DNA from: CALWPV01 sp045632125
GTDB lineage: Bacteria > Bacillota > Clostridia > Lachnospirales > Bianqueaceae
Direction of reading: 5' to 3'
Assembly: GCA_045632125.1 (NCBI GenBank)
Contig: JAZQWC010000003.1
Location: 1-38,064, forward strand
DNA: 38,064 nucleotides
Part shown: positions 8,301 to 16,077 of the stretch, one piece after another
Layout of the letters: every line of letters begins with the position of its first letter
Numbering within the stretch: the first letter of the stretch is position 1
Notes under the pieces: model-generated
The model's database searches: none
What the model saw: only the letters and a program-made list of their open reading frames with translations
What the model was told of the DNA's origin: nothing
Position numbers and translations under genes: made by a program

Positions 8301-9158
8301 TTATATTTCGATACAGTTGGTGCCGTCCTTTGTCACGTAATGCGTCTTCACGCCCAGTAGATCCATCCATTTACGCGTGAGCGCGGTTCCATACATACGA
8401 ATACGGCCCTGCTTGAAAAGGCGTTCTCCATCGGCCAAATATGCAGGAACCTCCGGTTCATTGTACAGCCAGTCGGCACAGCACCACAGACAGGCCTCTG
8501 GCAGGATCTCAGCATAGACCTCCATGCTAACGTTCATGTGCCCATGATGAGCCATTTGCACAATATCGGATTTGAGCAGATGCCGTGATTCCCGGAACAA
8601 TACGTCGCCGCCGTCGGGACCCAAATCCCCCAAAAACAACACAGTCTTATTGGGCGCAGTCACCTTGAACACCAGCGAGCTGTCATTCATTAAATTGTTG
8701 TACAAGCCTTCATGATAGGTGTACAGGAAGTCGATCTTACATTCGTCCACTTGGATCGATTCACCCTGCTGCACCACATGAGCCCGACCGCGGATCTTAG
8801 GCTCGATCTGAAGAAACTGGGGCAGCATTTCATCCAGCTCTGTTTTCAAATACTCATAGTCCAGTACCTCGTGCTTATCGATCAAACTATAGGGCGGGAA
8901 GTTATAATAAATGGTTTCAATATCGAAATCGGCTCCGTTATTTTTTTTGATCTCATCCACAAAGCCGCTGATATGATCGTTATGGGCATGGGTCAGAATC
9001 CAGGCTGATATATGCCGTCCGCCCACGTATTGCTTCAGCAGGGGCATGTCCGCCGGGCGGCCGCCGTCAATGACAATTGCATTGTTCTGCCGGGTTATGA
9101 TCACGAAAGACATCATAAACTGACTGGTTTCCGTCAGTTGGTATAACAGTGTTTTCAT
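8301..9158 (-). CDS. MBL-fold metallo-hydrolase
   Basis: A 285-residue metallo-beta-lactamase fold enzyme, first gene of the seven-gene operon. Metal ligands are visible: H57-x-H59-x-D61-H62 (THAHNDH), D178 (LFLGDLG) and H204-H205 (MAHHGH). It has no signal peptide and no membrane segments, and resembles the stand-alone ComEC-type MBL domain. In a sugar operon a lactonase or phosphodiesterase activity is plausible, but no residue decides this. GAGGTGATCGC provides the ribosome binding site before the ATG. Confidence 0.8.
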   Translation of the reverse strand: MKTLLYQLTETSQFMMSFVIITRQNNAIVIDGGRPADMPLLKQYVGGRHISAWILTHAHNDHISGFVDEIKKNNGADFDIETIYYNFPPYSLIDKHEVLDYEYLKTELDEMLPQFLQIEPKIRGRAHVVQQGESIQVDECKIDFLYTYHEGLYNNLMNDSSLVFKVTAPNKTVLFLGDLGPDGGDVLFRESRHLLKSDIVQMAHHGHMNVSMEVYAEILPEACLWCCADWLYNEPEVPAYLADGERLFKQGRIRMYGTALTRKWMDLLGVKTHYVTKDGTNCIEI

Positions 9159-9187
9159 GCGATCACCTCACGTTGATAGTTGCATCC

Positions 9188-9216
9188 AGTATAGCACATT
9201 TTCCGGTCGCTTACAA
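9188..9216 (-). promoter_or_regulatory. promoter of the MBL-to-isomerase operon
   Basis: Minus-strand -35 TTGTAA (9211-9216), 17-base spacer, -10 TATACT (9188-9193), 30 bases upstream of the MBL start. No other equally good promoter is visible down to the terminator at 1408, so the seven genes are probably one transcript. Confidence 0.75.
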
Positions 9217-9244
9217 CAAAACACTTCTTTTTCTGTTGTTTTTG

Positions 9245-9253
9245 TGTTACAAT
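9245..9253 (+). promoter_or_regulatory. possible extended -10 promoter of the Dabb gene
   Basis: TGtTACAAT forms an extended -10 about 40 bases upstream of the start, in a T-rich tract with only a weak -35. It is divergent from the operon promoter at 9188-9216. Confidence 0.4.
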
Positions 9254-9293
9254 GACAACAGTTTAAAACTTTTCGGAAAGGATCTCTTTTAAC

Positions 9294-9596
9294 ATGGTAA
9301 AACACGTTATTTTATGGCAATTAAATGATGAACTGACTGAGGCTCAGAAGCAGGAAGTAAAGGAAGCTGCCAAGCAGCAACTGGAAGGACTTCTCGGCAA
9401 GGTTCCGGGCCTGCTGCAGATCCAGATCAATATCAATGGTCTGGCTTCTTCCAATGTTGACATGATGCTGGACAGCACTTTAGAGAGTGAAGAGGCTTTG
9501 AAAGGTTATGCTGTACATCCCGATCATGTACATGTAGCTAACACCTACGTGCGTCCTTACACCAAGAGCCGTGCCTGCCTGGATTACGAAATCTAA
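9294..9596 (+). CDS. Dabb family (stress-responsive alpha/beta barrel) protein
   Basis: A 100-residue protein with the Dabb fold: opening MVKHVILWQL, a central LLQIQININGL strand, and the closing VHPDHVHVANTYVRPYTKSRACLDYE typical of the family. Dabb proteins form dimeric ferredoxin-like barrels; functions are known only for plant and fungal cyclases, so the role here is unknown. It is a single-gene unit on the plus strand ending in a strong terminator. AAAGGA is the nearest ribosome binding site, spaced rather far from the ATG. Confidence 0.85.
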   Translation: MVKHVILWQLNDELTEAQKQEVKEAAKQQLEGLLGKVPGLLQIQININGLASSNVDMMLDSTLESEEALKGYAVHPDHVHVANTYVRPYTKSRACLDYEI

Positions 9597-9607
9597 TGAA
9601 AAATTAT

Positions 9608-9651
9608 AAAAACGGAGTATCCCCTGATGTCAAAGGGATACTCCGTTTTTT
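9608..9651. terminator. bidirectional intrinsic terminator
   Basis: Arms AACGGAGTATCCC (9611-9623) and GGGATACTCCGTT (9635-9647) with an A-run before and T-run after. It ends the Dabb gene on the plus strand and the WbsX/GH99-like operon on the minus strand. Confidence 0.9.
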
Positions 9652-10759
9652 ATTGTTCTGAATTTTTAAACACTTTTTTAATTGCTTCCAAATACCCATA
9701 GCCATACAGATCGTCCGGTTCCAGATAACTGGTTTCGGTCCACTCATTCCAGCTATTGATGGTAATCAGATTCACACCATTGGCATCGGCAAAGGCCTTG
9801 GCTTCCCGTAGTGCCTTTTCAAACTCCTCGGGTGTGTTGTTTTTCACTACACCGGGACGAAATTCTTTAAACCTCGGATTATTATCCCAGCCGATGGATA
9901 CATGAGGATAGTAGGGAATGTGAAACTCCTTCTTTATCTTCTCCCATTCCTTCTTCACATCGGGCATAATTTCAGAATACTCTCGATCGATATCAGCAAA
10001 GTGAACGAACTGATAGTGAGTCAAAGATTCGAAGCCCATTTTCTCAGTAAGAGCCGCATTAGTCTCCATAACCTGGCCATCCACCCCTGTTATGTTTTCA
10101 CTCTTTCCGTTCCAGCGCACAAACTGAAAATGCACGCCCGACAGTCCGGCGGCTTTGGCCTGTTCATCAAGCCACTGCATGGCGTCCATGGCTTCTTCCA
10201 CACCGCCCAGGCCATTGACAAAGTTATTCATCTCGTAGATGCTGACCACAGGCTTGCCATTGATCCGGTAATAGTTTTCTTTAACAAAGTATTGTTCGAT
10301 CCATCGTTTACCAATGATCTCAAACTGTTTGCGCCCTACGGCGCCCTTCCAAATGGTGGTATCCAGCTTGCCGGCGTTTCGCTTATCCCAGGTATAGTTG
10401 GCATCGTGATTCGCCCACATGATGTAGAACTGCATTTTATCGCAATTGGGTGCTTTCAGAAAGCCGTCATTGAGACAGTTTTCCAAAAAGGGACGCTCAT
10501 CGTACCAGTACCAGTCATAAATAAACACGTTAACTCCGTGATCAATGGCGGCATTGATCTGCATGCTCATCACATAGGGATCCGCTTCATTTACATAACC
10601 CCAGAGGGGTTTACGGCTCCAGGTGTAACCACAGGATTTAGGCTGCATATTTTTAACTGTCTGCCATTCACCAATGCCCTCTTCCCAAAACAGCCGGGTG
10701 CGGGGCTCGTCGCCGGTGTAGGCCGGCCATATGTAGGCCGCAATATCGTAATGTTTCAT
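9650..10759 (-). CDS. WbsX / GH99-like domain protein
   Basis: A 369-residue protein of the WbsX family (PF14307), annotated either as a glycosyltransferase or as GH99-like. The decisive feature is INSWNEWTETSYLEPD near residue 340, the family hallmark, together with NVFIYDWYWYDERPFLENCL near residue 77 and HYQFVHFADID. No signal peptide. It is the last gene of the fucosidase operon, which argues for a role in glycan breakdown, not polysaccharide synthesis (inference). AGGGAG precedes the ATG by 7 bases. Confidence 0.85.
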   Translation of the reverse strand: MKHYDIAAYIWPAYTGDEPRTRLFWEEGIGEWQTVKNMQPKSCGYTWSRKPLWGYVNEADPYVMSMQINAAIDHGVNVFIYDWYWYDERPFLENCLNDGFLKAPNCDKMQFYIMWANHDANYTWDKRNAGKLDTTIWKGAVGRKQFEIIGKRWIEQYFVKENYYRINGKPVVSIYEMNNFVNGLGGVEEAMDAMQWLDEQAKAAGLSGVHFQFVRWNGKSENITGVDGQVMETNAALTEKMGFESLTHYQFVHFADIDREYSEIMPDVKKEWEKIKKEFHIPYYPHVSIGWDNNPRFKEFRPGVVKNNTPEEFEKALREAKAFADANGVNLITINSWNEWTETSYLEPDDLYGYGYLEAIKKVFKNSEQ

Positions 10760-10813
10760 AGGATTTCTCCCTTCTTGGAATACATCGATTGTTCAACAAC
10801 AATCAAAACCGAT

Positions 10814-11422
10814 TCATTCATAATCCGGCTGCTGTCCATCATGGGCCAACCACTTGCATTCAGTAATCTCCATATTGGTGAAGGTGGCCTTAAAAGAAGA
10901 ATTCTCCGGGCTGCAGGCGTACACACCAAAACGGATGGTGCCGCCTCCCTGCCACATATGACACACACGCATCTGTCGGAATGTGATGCCATCTAGAGAG
11001 CATTCAATACTGTAGTCATCCTCTCTTCGGCTCAGTCGGTACCACATGGCCTTAACAGCCACATCGATATCACGGGTTCCCCAATCGGAATAACCAAGAT
11101 TGGTCACCACGCTGCCCAGATTCTGATACTCCTCGTTTTCATATTCCACCGAAGCTTTCAGCCAGTTATCGGAATCCAGATACATCACGATGCCGCACTG
11201 ATCGAAGCGGTGTTTGCTCTCAAACTCCGTTTTCACGGTAAAGGAAAAGAATTTTTCATCGGTCTCCATTTGTAATACCGGTGCATTATCGTTTCTAAAA
11301 TGATAATAGGTTCGCTGCCACAGATCGGTAAAAGGATTTGTGATCACTTCAATCTTATCTTCGGTAATAACGCAGCTGGCTGGTTCCCGGGTCCACTTTA
11401 GCTGATTTACATCTACTTTCAT
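10814..11422 (-). CDS. DUF1349 family protein
   Basis: A 202-residue DUF1349 protein, related in type to B. subtilis YesU from a pectin-utilisation operon. The concanavalin/laminin-G-like jelly roll is suggested by WQRTYYHFRNDNAPVL, CGIVMYLDSDNWLKASVEY, the WYRLSRREDDYSIECSLDG strand pair and RFGVYACSPENSSFKATF. An in-frame GTG at 11437 overlaps the fucosidase stop, but GAGGAGA lies 7 bases before the ATG at 11422, which I take as the start. Its gene is sandwiched between two glycan-active enzymes; a carbohydrate-binding or intracellular hydrolase role fits. Confidence 0.85.
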   Translation of the reverse strand: MKVDVNQLKWTREPASCVITEDKIEVITNPFTDLWQRTYYHFRNDNAPVLQMETDEKFFSFTVKTEFESKHRFDQCGIVMYLDSDNWLKASVEYENEEYQNLGSVVTNLGYSDWGTRDIDVAVKAMWYRLSRREDDYSIECSLDGITFRQMRVCHMWQGGGTIRFGVYACSPENSSFKATFTNMEITECKWLAHDGQQPDYE

Positions 11423-11433
11423 GTTATCTCTCC

Positions 11434-13575
11434 TCACATTTCAAAGAAGCCTACGGCCTCGATCATTTTGCCATTAATTCTAGCTTTAAAGGCTTTTCCT
11501 TCTTTTCCGCTCACCTTACAGTGCACCACTTTTCCATCTTTCCACTGGGCAGAAACTGTAAAGCCGCCTCGGGCCATTAAGCCTTCGAAGCAACCCTCTT
11601 GCCAGGCATCCGGCAAAGCCGGAAGAAGTTCGATGCAGCCATCGTGGCTCTGCAGCAGCATTTCGGTAACGCCGGCAGTGCCGCCGAAGTTGCCGTCGAT
11701 CTGGAAGGGCGGATGATTATCAAACATGTTGGGTAGGGTACTCTTTTTTAGCAGCGCAAGAATATTTTCATACGCTGCATTACCATCAGCTAGGCGAGCA
11801 AAGAAGTTGATGATCCAAGCTCTGGACCAACCGGTATGACCACCGCCGCTGGCTAAACGACGCTGAAGGGTAACTTTGGCCGCTTCAAACAGTTCCGGTG
11901 TGGACTGACGAATCTCCGCTGCCGGGTATAGGCCATATAGATGAGAAATATGACGGTGACCTGGTTCTGCTTCCTCAAACTCTTCAGGCCACTCCATCAC
12001 TTGCCCATACTTGCCGATGCGAAGTGGCATTAGGGAGTCTCGCGTATCCTTCAGTTTTTGCACAAAGGCCGGATCTTCGCCTGCCACGCAGGCTGCTTCT
12101 ATATTAAATTCCAAAAGTTCTCGAATAATGCTGGTATCCATGGTGGGGCCAGCGCACACATTGACGCGGCTGCCATCATCGGGACTCAGGAAGGAATTCT
12201 CGGGGGAGCTAGCAGGAACCGTTACCAGATAGCCGTTTCGAGGATCGCGAGTCAAATAGGAACAGAAGAACTCGGAGGCACCACGGATGATGGGATAAAA
12301 CTCCTTGATAATGGCATCATCGCCGCTGTAGAGCCAACGTTCCTTCACATGACGCAGGCACCAGGCACCGGCCGCGGCAAAGGCACCATAAACCGGATGG
12401 CCGCCCAGGGAGGTATAGCCCCAGGGATTGGTGGTGAAATGGGTCACCCAGCCAGGGCAGTGATAGGTTGTCTGGGCAGTCTTCTCGCCGGCCTTGGCGA
12501 TCATCTTGATCAGGTCGAAGAAAGGATTGATCAGTTCCGGCAGGTTGCACACTTCGGCGAACCAATAGTTCATTTGAATATTGATGTTGATATGATAGTC
12601 GGCGCTCCAGGGTGCCAGATAATCTTTACACCAGATGCCCTGCAAGTTGGCGGGCAGCTTTCCTCGAGAGGAACCCAGCAGCAGATAGCGGCCAAAGTTG
12701 AAGTATAGCTCCACCAAACCCAGATCGTTTTCGGGATTTACGATACGCTCGTTGGTGGGAACTTCTGCTTTTGATCCGGACTCTGGGAAGCTGATGGCCG
12801 CACGACCTAGCATTTCAGAAAAATATTTCTCTGTATCGGCACGCAGGGCATCATAACCCGCCGCCATGGCACGGTCCAGAGTTTCTGCACAAACCTTCAC
12901 CGGATCTGCCTCTGTCTTATAATTTGTGCCAGCGGTTATATAAATATAGGTAGCCTCTTCGGTTACTTTCTTTCGGATCAGCACCGCGAACTTCGTGGGC
13001 AAATAGCCCTCTGCCTTGATCTCATTGTCATCCTGCAAAATGGTGGTGTTCTTTCTTTCATACCGTAGCTTCACAGGCTCGGCTGCTCCACTGATGCGGA
13101 TCACCGCGGTATTGTAGGTGGGCGATACAAAGTATTCTCGCTGGCAGCTACCGCAGGATACAAAGGCCGCGCCCTGATCCAGCAGCAGTTCACGGCGATA
13201 GTTCTGCATCTCGTTCTGTCCATCGGCCTGCCCCAAACTGAGGTATAACTCACCCGCAGTCTGATAGGATCCAAAGGCACCTTCCGCATCGGCATCGCCC
13301 TTGCCGCGGCAGATCATGTACTGATTACACAGTTTCTGCGCTTCGGCATATTTTCCGTTGAATATCAACTGACGCATCTCATCGATATGATCAAAGGTTT
13401 CGGGGCTATCGTACCCATCGAACTCCCAGCCGGTCCAGAAGGTCTCTTCATTCAGCTGCACCTGCTCCTCAGCTATGCCGCCAAATACCATCATGCCCAG
13501 CTTACCATTGCCCAAAGGCATTGCTTCATTCCACTCCTTCGCCGGAGCTGTATACCAAAGTCTGTTTTCCTTCAT
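11434..13575 (-). CDS. GH95 family alpha-L-fucosidase
   Basis: A 713-residue inverting glycoside hydrolase of family GH95, releasing terminal L-fucose. All catalytic positions known from Bifidobacterium AfcA appear: N330 and N332 in HININIQMNYW, E459 in ASSPENSF and D627 in QIDGNFGG. H328 occupies the position that is His in fucosidases and Thr in the L-galactosidases of the family, which supports fucose as substrate. The N-terminal beta domain starts WYTAPAKEWNEAMPLGNGKLG. No signal peptide, so it acts on imported oligosaccharides. The stop overlaps an upstream GTG of the DUF1349 reading frame, showing tight operon packing. Confidence 0.93.
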   Translation of the reverse strand: MKENRLWYTAPAKEWNEAMPLGNGKLGMMVFGGIAEEQVQLNEETFWTGWEFDGYDSPETFDHIDEMRQLIFNGKYAEAQKLCNQYMICRGKGDADAEGAFGSYQTAGELYLSLGQADGQNEMQNYRRELLLDQGAAFVSCGSCQREYFVSPTYNTAVIRISGAAEPVKLRYERKNTTILQDDNEIKAEGYLPTKFAVLIRKKVTEEATYIYITAGTNYKTEADPVKVCAETLDRAMAAGYDALRADTEKYFSEMLGRAAISFPESGSKAEVPTNERIVNPENDLGLVELYFNFGRYLLLGSSRGKLPANLQGIWCKDYLAPWSADYHININIQMNYWFAEVCNLPELINPFFDLIKMIAKAGEKTAQTTYHCPGWVTHFTTNPWGYTSLGGHPVYGAFAAAGAWCLRHVKERWLYSGDDAIIKEFYPIIRGASEFFCSYLTRDPRNGYLVTVPASSPENSFLSPDDGSRVNVCAGPTMDTSIIRELLEFNIEAACVAGEDPAFVQKLKDTRDSLMPLRIGKYGQVMEWPEEFEEAEPGHRHISHLYGLYPAAEIRQSTPELFEAAKVTLQRRLASGGGHTGWSRAWIINFFARLADGNAAYENILALLKKSTLPNMFDNHPPFQIDGNFGGTAGVTEMLLQSHDGCIELLPALPDAWQEGCFEGLMARGGFTVSAQWKDGKVVHCKVSGKEGKAFKARINGKMIEAVGFFEM

Positions 13576-13605
13576 TTTTCGTACGACCTTTCTCTCATAT
13601 GATTA

Positions 13606-14784
13606 TCAAAGCTGCCAGGTTTGCAAAGCCGTGGCAACCTGATCTAAAGTCTTCATTAATTCCGCTTTCGGCACTGCCAGTGAATAACGAACGCAGGTGT
13701 TCTTTCCAAAATACTCTTCACCGCCATCACCCACAAACAGGCCTTCCTCCTGAAGCACCCGGTCCAGTTCAGGCCAGATCGCCTCATAGGCGCTATAATC
13801 CACCCATACCACGAAGGTTCCTTGGGGCCTAATCATTCGTGCCTGCGGCAAATTTTTCTTCACAAATTGATCTAACAACAGGACATTTTCCCACACATAC
13901 TGCCGCAGTGCCAGTACCCAGTCTTTGCCCTCTTCGCTGTAAGCTTCCATCATGCCGGCATACGTCATAGGATCCACGCTGCCAAAATGATCCGCATTGC
14001 GCTGCTCAATATACGCTTCTCGTAACTCCGCGTTTTCGATGATCAGGTTGGCATGGTTCACACCTGTCAGACTGAATACTTTTCCCATGGACGTGCAAGT
14101 AATAGCCAGCGCATCCGGCCCTGCCACCTGAGCGTAAGGAATTGCTTTATCATTTTCAAATACGATCTCTGCAAAAATCTCGTCTGAAAACACCGCCACC
14201 TTGTATTGCTTAGACAATTCTGCAATCTGCTCCAGTTCCTCACGACTGTACACGTGACCGGTGGGATTGTTAGGATTACAGATCACCAACAGTTTGTTTT
14301 CCTTCTTTGCAAAGGCCGCCGCCAAGGCGGCAAAATCGACGCTGTATCTTCCCTTGTCCTCGATGAACGGAATCGACACAGTGCCCCGTTTCAGCCGGGT
14401 AGCTGCCTGATTGTAGCGATTGTAATTGGGAGACAGAACTATAATGTTATCTCCGGGCTCAGTGAACAGGCGAATGGTCGTAGCCAATGAGAAGATCGTT
14501 CCTTGGGTGGGCACGATCCAATCAGCTTGAACTTCATAGTCGCGAAGCTCTTTCATCCACCACTTAACGGCATTTCGATAGTCGTCCCCAACCAGGGTAA
14601 AACCAAATAGACCTTTTTCTGCGGCCTGTTTGACTCCACGACTATAGGCCGGACAGGTGGGAAATTCAAACTCAGCCCCGGCATAGCCCAGCATATTTTG
14701 CTCTTTCACAGCGTCAGGCGTGAAGTGATCTTTCAGCCATTGGATCGAACCGCTGCGGTCGACCCGTGTATCAAATACATTCAT
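13606..14784 (-). CDS. MalY/PatB-family PLP aminotransferase or C-S lyase
   Basis: A 392-residue fold type I aminotransferase of the MalY/PatB type. Visible motifs are CNPNNPTGHVYS, SDEIFAEIVF and the Schiff-base lysine in TSMGKVFSLTG. Relatives act as cystathionine beta-lyases, as aminotransferases, or (MalY) as regulators. The gene stands between a lipoprotein gene with a disrupted 3' end and the GH95 gene, 30 bases from the latter, so it appears to belong to the fucosidase operon, where its role is unclear. GAGGGAAC lies 5-8 bases before the ATG. Confidence 0.85.
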   Translation of the reverse strand: MNVFDTRVDRSGSIQWLKDHFTPDAVKEQNMLGYAGAEFEFPTCPAYSRGVKQAAEKGLFGFTLVGDDYRNAVKWWMKELRDYEVQADWIVPTQGTIFSLATTIRLFTEPGDNIIVLSPNYNRYNQAATRLKRGTVSIPFIEDKGRYSVDFAALAAAFAKKENKLLVICNPNNPTGHVYSREELEQIAELSKQYKVAVFSDEIFAEIVFENDKAIPYAQVAGPDALAITCTSMGKVFSLTGVNHANLIIENAELREAYIEQRNADHFGSVDPMTYAGMMEAYSEEGKDWVLALRQYVWENVLLLDQFVKKNLPQARMIRPQGTFVVWVDYSAYEAIWPELDRVLQEEGLFVGDGGEEYFGKNTCVRYSLAVPKAELMKTLDQVATALQTWQL

Positions 14785-14798
14785 ATCTGTTCCCTCTT

Positions 14799-14858
14799 TT
14801 ATCTAATATCCAACCACATAACAGGACGAACACCGTTATTAGCCTGACAAGCTAATCC
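14799..14858 (-). other. out-of-frame tail of the DUF6273-like lipoprotein gene
   Basis: Read one frame away from the lipoprotein gene, this stretch encodes GLACQANNGVRPVMWLDIR followed by a stop. The GVRPxxWL ending is the characteristic C-terminus of DUF6273-type domains, and it overlaps the premature TAG at 14852-14854 of the lipoprotein frame. A one-base loss or gain just before it explains the split. Confidence 0.75.
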
Positions 14859-15736
14859 CGGTTTACTGATTTCTCCACTTGCCAAAACCTGCATAGAATA
14901 TCCCTCTGTAGCTCCTTGGTTTCGGACTGACCAGTTAATATAATCGCCTTCCATCCAAATCCCTTAGACTTTACGTACTCTGTCATCTCGGCCTGCATCC
15001 AATTCGAACCTACTAAATATACTTCAATTTCCTCTAGTTCCGGAATATAAAGATGATCTCTGGTTGTAACGATTTGATCGAACGGTTGAATCGTCGTATA
15101 ATTGATCGAAGTTTTCACGATTCTTTTTTCATCTTCCGAGAATCCTTGCTCATATACCGTATCTCTCAGCCAAGTTCTTGGAGGATTATGATCATAGTCT
15201 TCTTCCCATGTAAAACTGGAATTGAAATCCTCATACACATTCAATGTCTGATAGATATTATCCCACTGAGCGACCTCACTGTACCAAGCCGCAAAGGGCA
15301 TATACTCCAGCGCCTTCTTACTGATCACAAAGGCCTCTTTCTCTGTTTTATGCAGCATGATCCATTCGATTGCTTCTGAGCCATTTTCCAAGTCATTATC
15401 CTGCTCCACTGCACCCAAGAAAAAGGTCTCTCCAATCTCTACATTTCGAATGCTTTCTTTTAACGCTACAACTTCAGGAGTATCTTCTATTTCTTCTTCG
15501 AAACTTTCGATTGCGGCCTCACTGCTCTCCTCTGTTTCAGTTTCAATTACCAGCTGCGAAGTAGTATCTTCTTCGATTTCCGATTCTGATGCTTCCTCTA
15601 TCTCAGCTTCCTGCAGGTTTCCCACGCTGCTTTCAATGTTTGAATCCATTTGTTGAACATTGTTTGCACAGGCACTCAACATTAATAGGAAGCTCAATAA
15701 GAATACTATAATAACGGAAGTTCTTCCATGTTTCAT
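14852..15736 (-). CDS. DUF6273-like lipoprotein, 3' end frameshifted
   Basis: A 294-residue secreted lipoprotein: basic start, hydrophobic segment 8-20 and lipobox LSAC with the lipidated C23. Residues 30-90 are an acidic Ser/Glu-rich linker. From about 95 on it resembles the DUF6273 domain of Firmicutes surface proteins: IEWIMLHKTEKEAFVISKKA, RTWLRDTVYEQGFSEDEK and a later EMTEYVKSKG. The domain should end with a GVRPxxWL sequence, which is present directly downstream but in another frame. So the gene is recently broken, or carries a sequencing error, or is a short variant. It heads the operon promoter at 15766-15794. Confidence 0.75.
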   Translation of the reverse strand: MKHGRTSVIIVFLLSFLLMLSACANNVQQMDSNIESSVGNLQEAEIEEASESEIEEDTTSQLVIETETEESSEAAIESFEEEIEDTPEVVALKESIRNVEIGETFFLGAVEQDNDLENGSEAIEWIMLHKTEKEAFVISKKALEYMPFAAWYSEVAQWDNIYQTLNVYEDFNSSFTWEEDYDHNPPRTWLRDTVYEQGFSEDEKRIVKTSINYTTIQPFDQIVTTRDHLYIPELEEIEVYLVGSNWMQAEMTEYVKSKGFGWKAIILTGQSETKELQRDILCRFWQVEKSVNRD

Positions 15737-15765
15737 CTTTCGTATCCTTCCTTTCCGTTTTCACT

Positions 15766-15794
15766 ATCATACATCATTCAAAGGTCTTAGACAA
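15766..15794 (-). promoter_or_regulatory. promoter of the lipoprotein/fucosidase operon
   Basis: Minus-strand -35 TTGTCT (15789-15794), 17-base spacer, -10 TATGAT (15766-15771), about 30 bases before the lipoprotein start. Confidence 0.6.
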
Positions 15795-15832
15795 GTTGTA
15801 TTTTATATCCATCTATCATAAACTCATTTTCC

Positions 15833-15882
15833 TATAAAACAAAAGAGAATCAGCAGGCGATTTTTCCTACAGATCCTCTTTT
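15833..15882 (-). terminator. terminator of the feo operon
   Basis: A 17-bp stem with wobble pairs (arms 15866-15882 and 15841-15857) and an 8-nt loop, followed on the minus strand by TTTTGTTTTAT-type sequence. It lies 20 bases after the FeoB-associated gene. Confidence 0.8.
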
Positions 15883-15901
15883 AATTTCTTACTATCTATT
15901 T

Positions 15902-16060
15902 TCAAATATCCTGCCGAGCAGAACTGCTACATCTGCCGTTGCACTGCTTCGCATAAGGGCAGCCCACACAAGTCGCTCCCTTTCGCTTAGAATGAACCAA
16001 ATATCCTATGATTCCAGCAGCGATCACCAGCAAAATTAAACTCACGATTATAGTTTGCAT
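15902..16060 (-). CDS. FeoB-associated Cys-rich membrane protein
   Basis: A 52-residue protein: one membrane helix (residues 4-22, IIVSLILLVIAAGIIGYLV), a basic stretch HSKRKG, then four cysteines in C31-x2-C34-x5-C40-x3-C44 (TCVGCPYAKQCNGRC). This is the layout of the small FeoB-associated family (PF12669) that follows feoB in Firmicutes and Bacteroidetes. It starts 17 bases after the feoB stop with a modest GTAGG ribosome binding site. The cysteines may bind iron or a cluster during ferrous iron uptake; that is inferred from context. Confidence 0.85.
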   Translation of the reverse strand: MQTIIVSLILLVIAAGIIGYLVHSKRKGATCVGCPYAKQCNGRCSSSARQDI

Positions 16061-16077
16061 ACTTCATACCTACTTTC

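Noticed and set aside
8272..8370. 33-residue extension of the propeller-like protein
   Set aside because: Overlaps the MBL gene end and lacks a ribosome binding site; AAGGAG is placed for 8271.
13606..14784. MalY regulator of maltose genes
   Set aside because: Only family-level similarity; no maltose genes are near, so a specific regulatory role cannot be supported.
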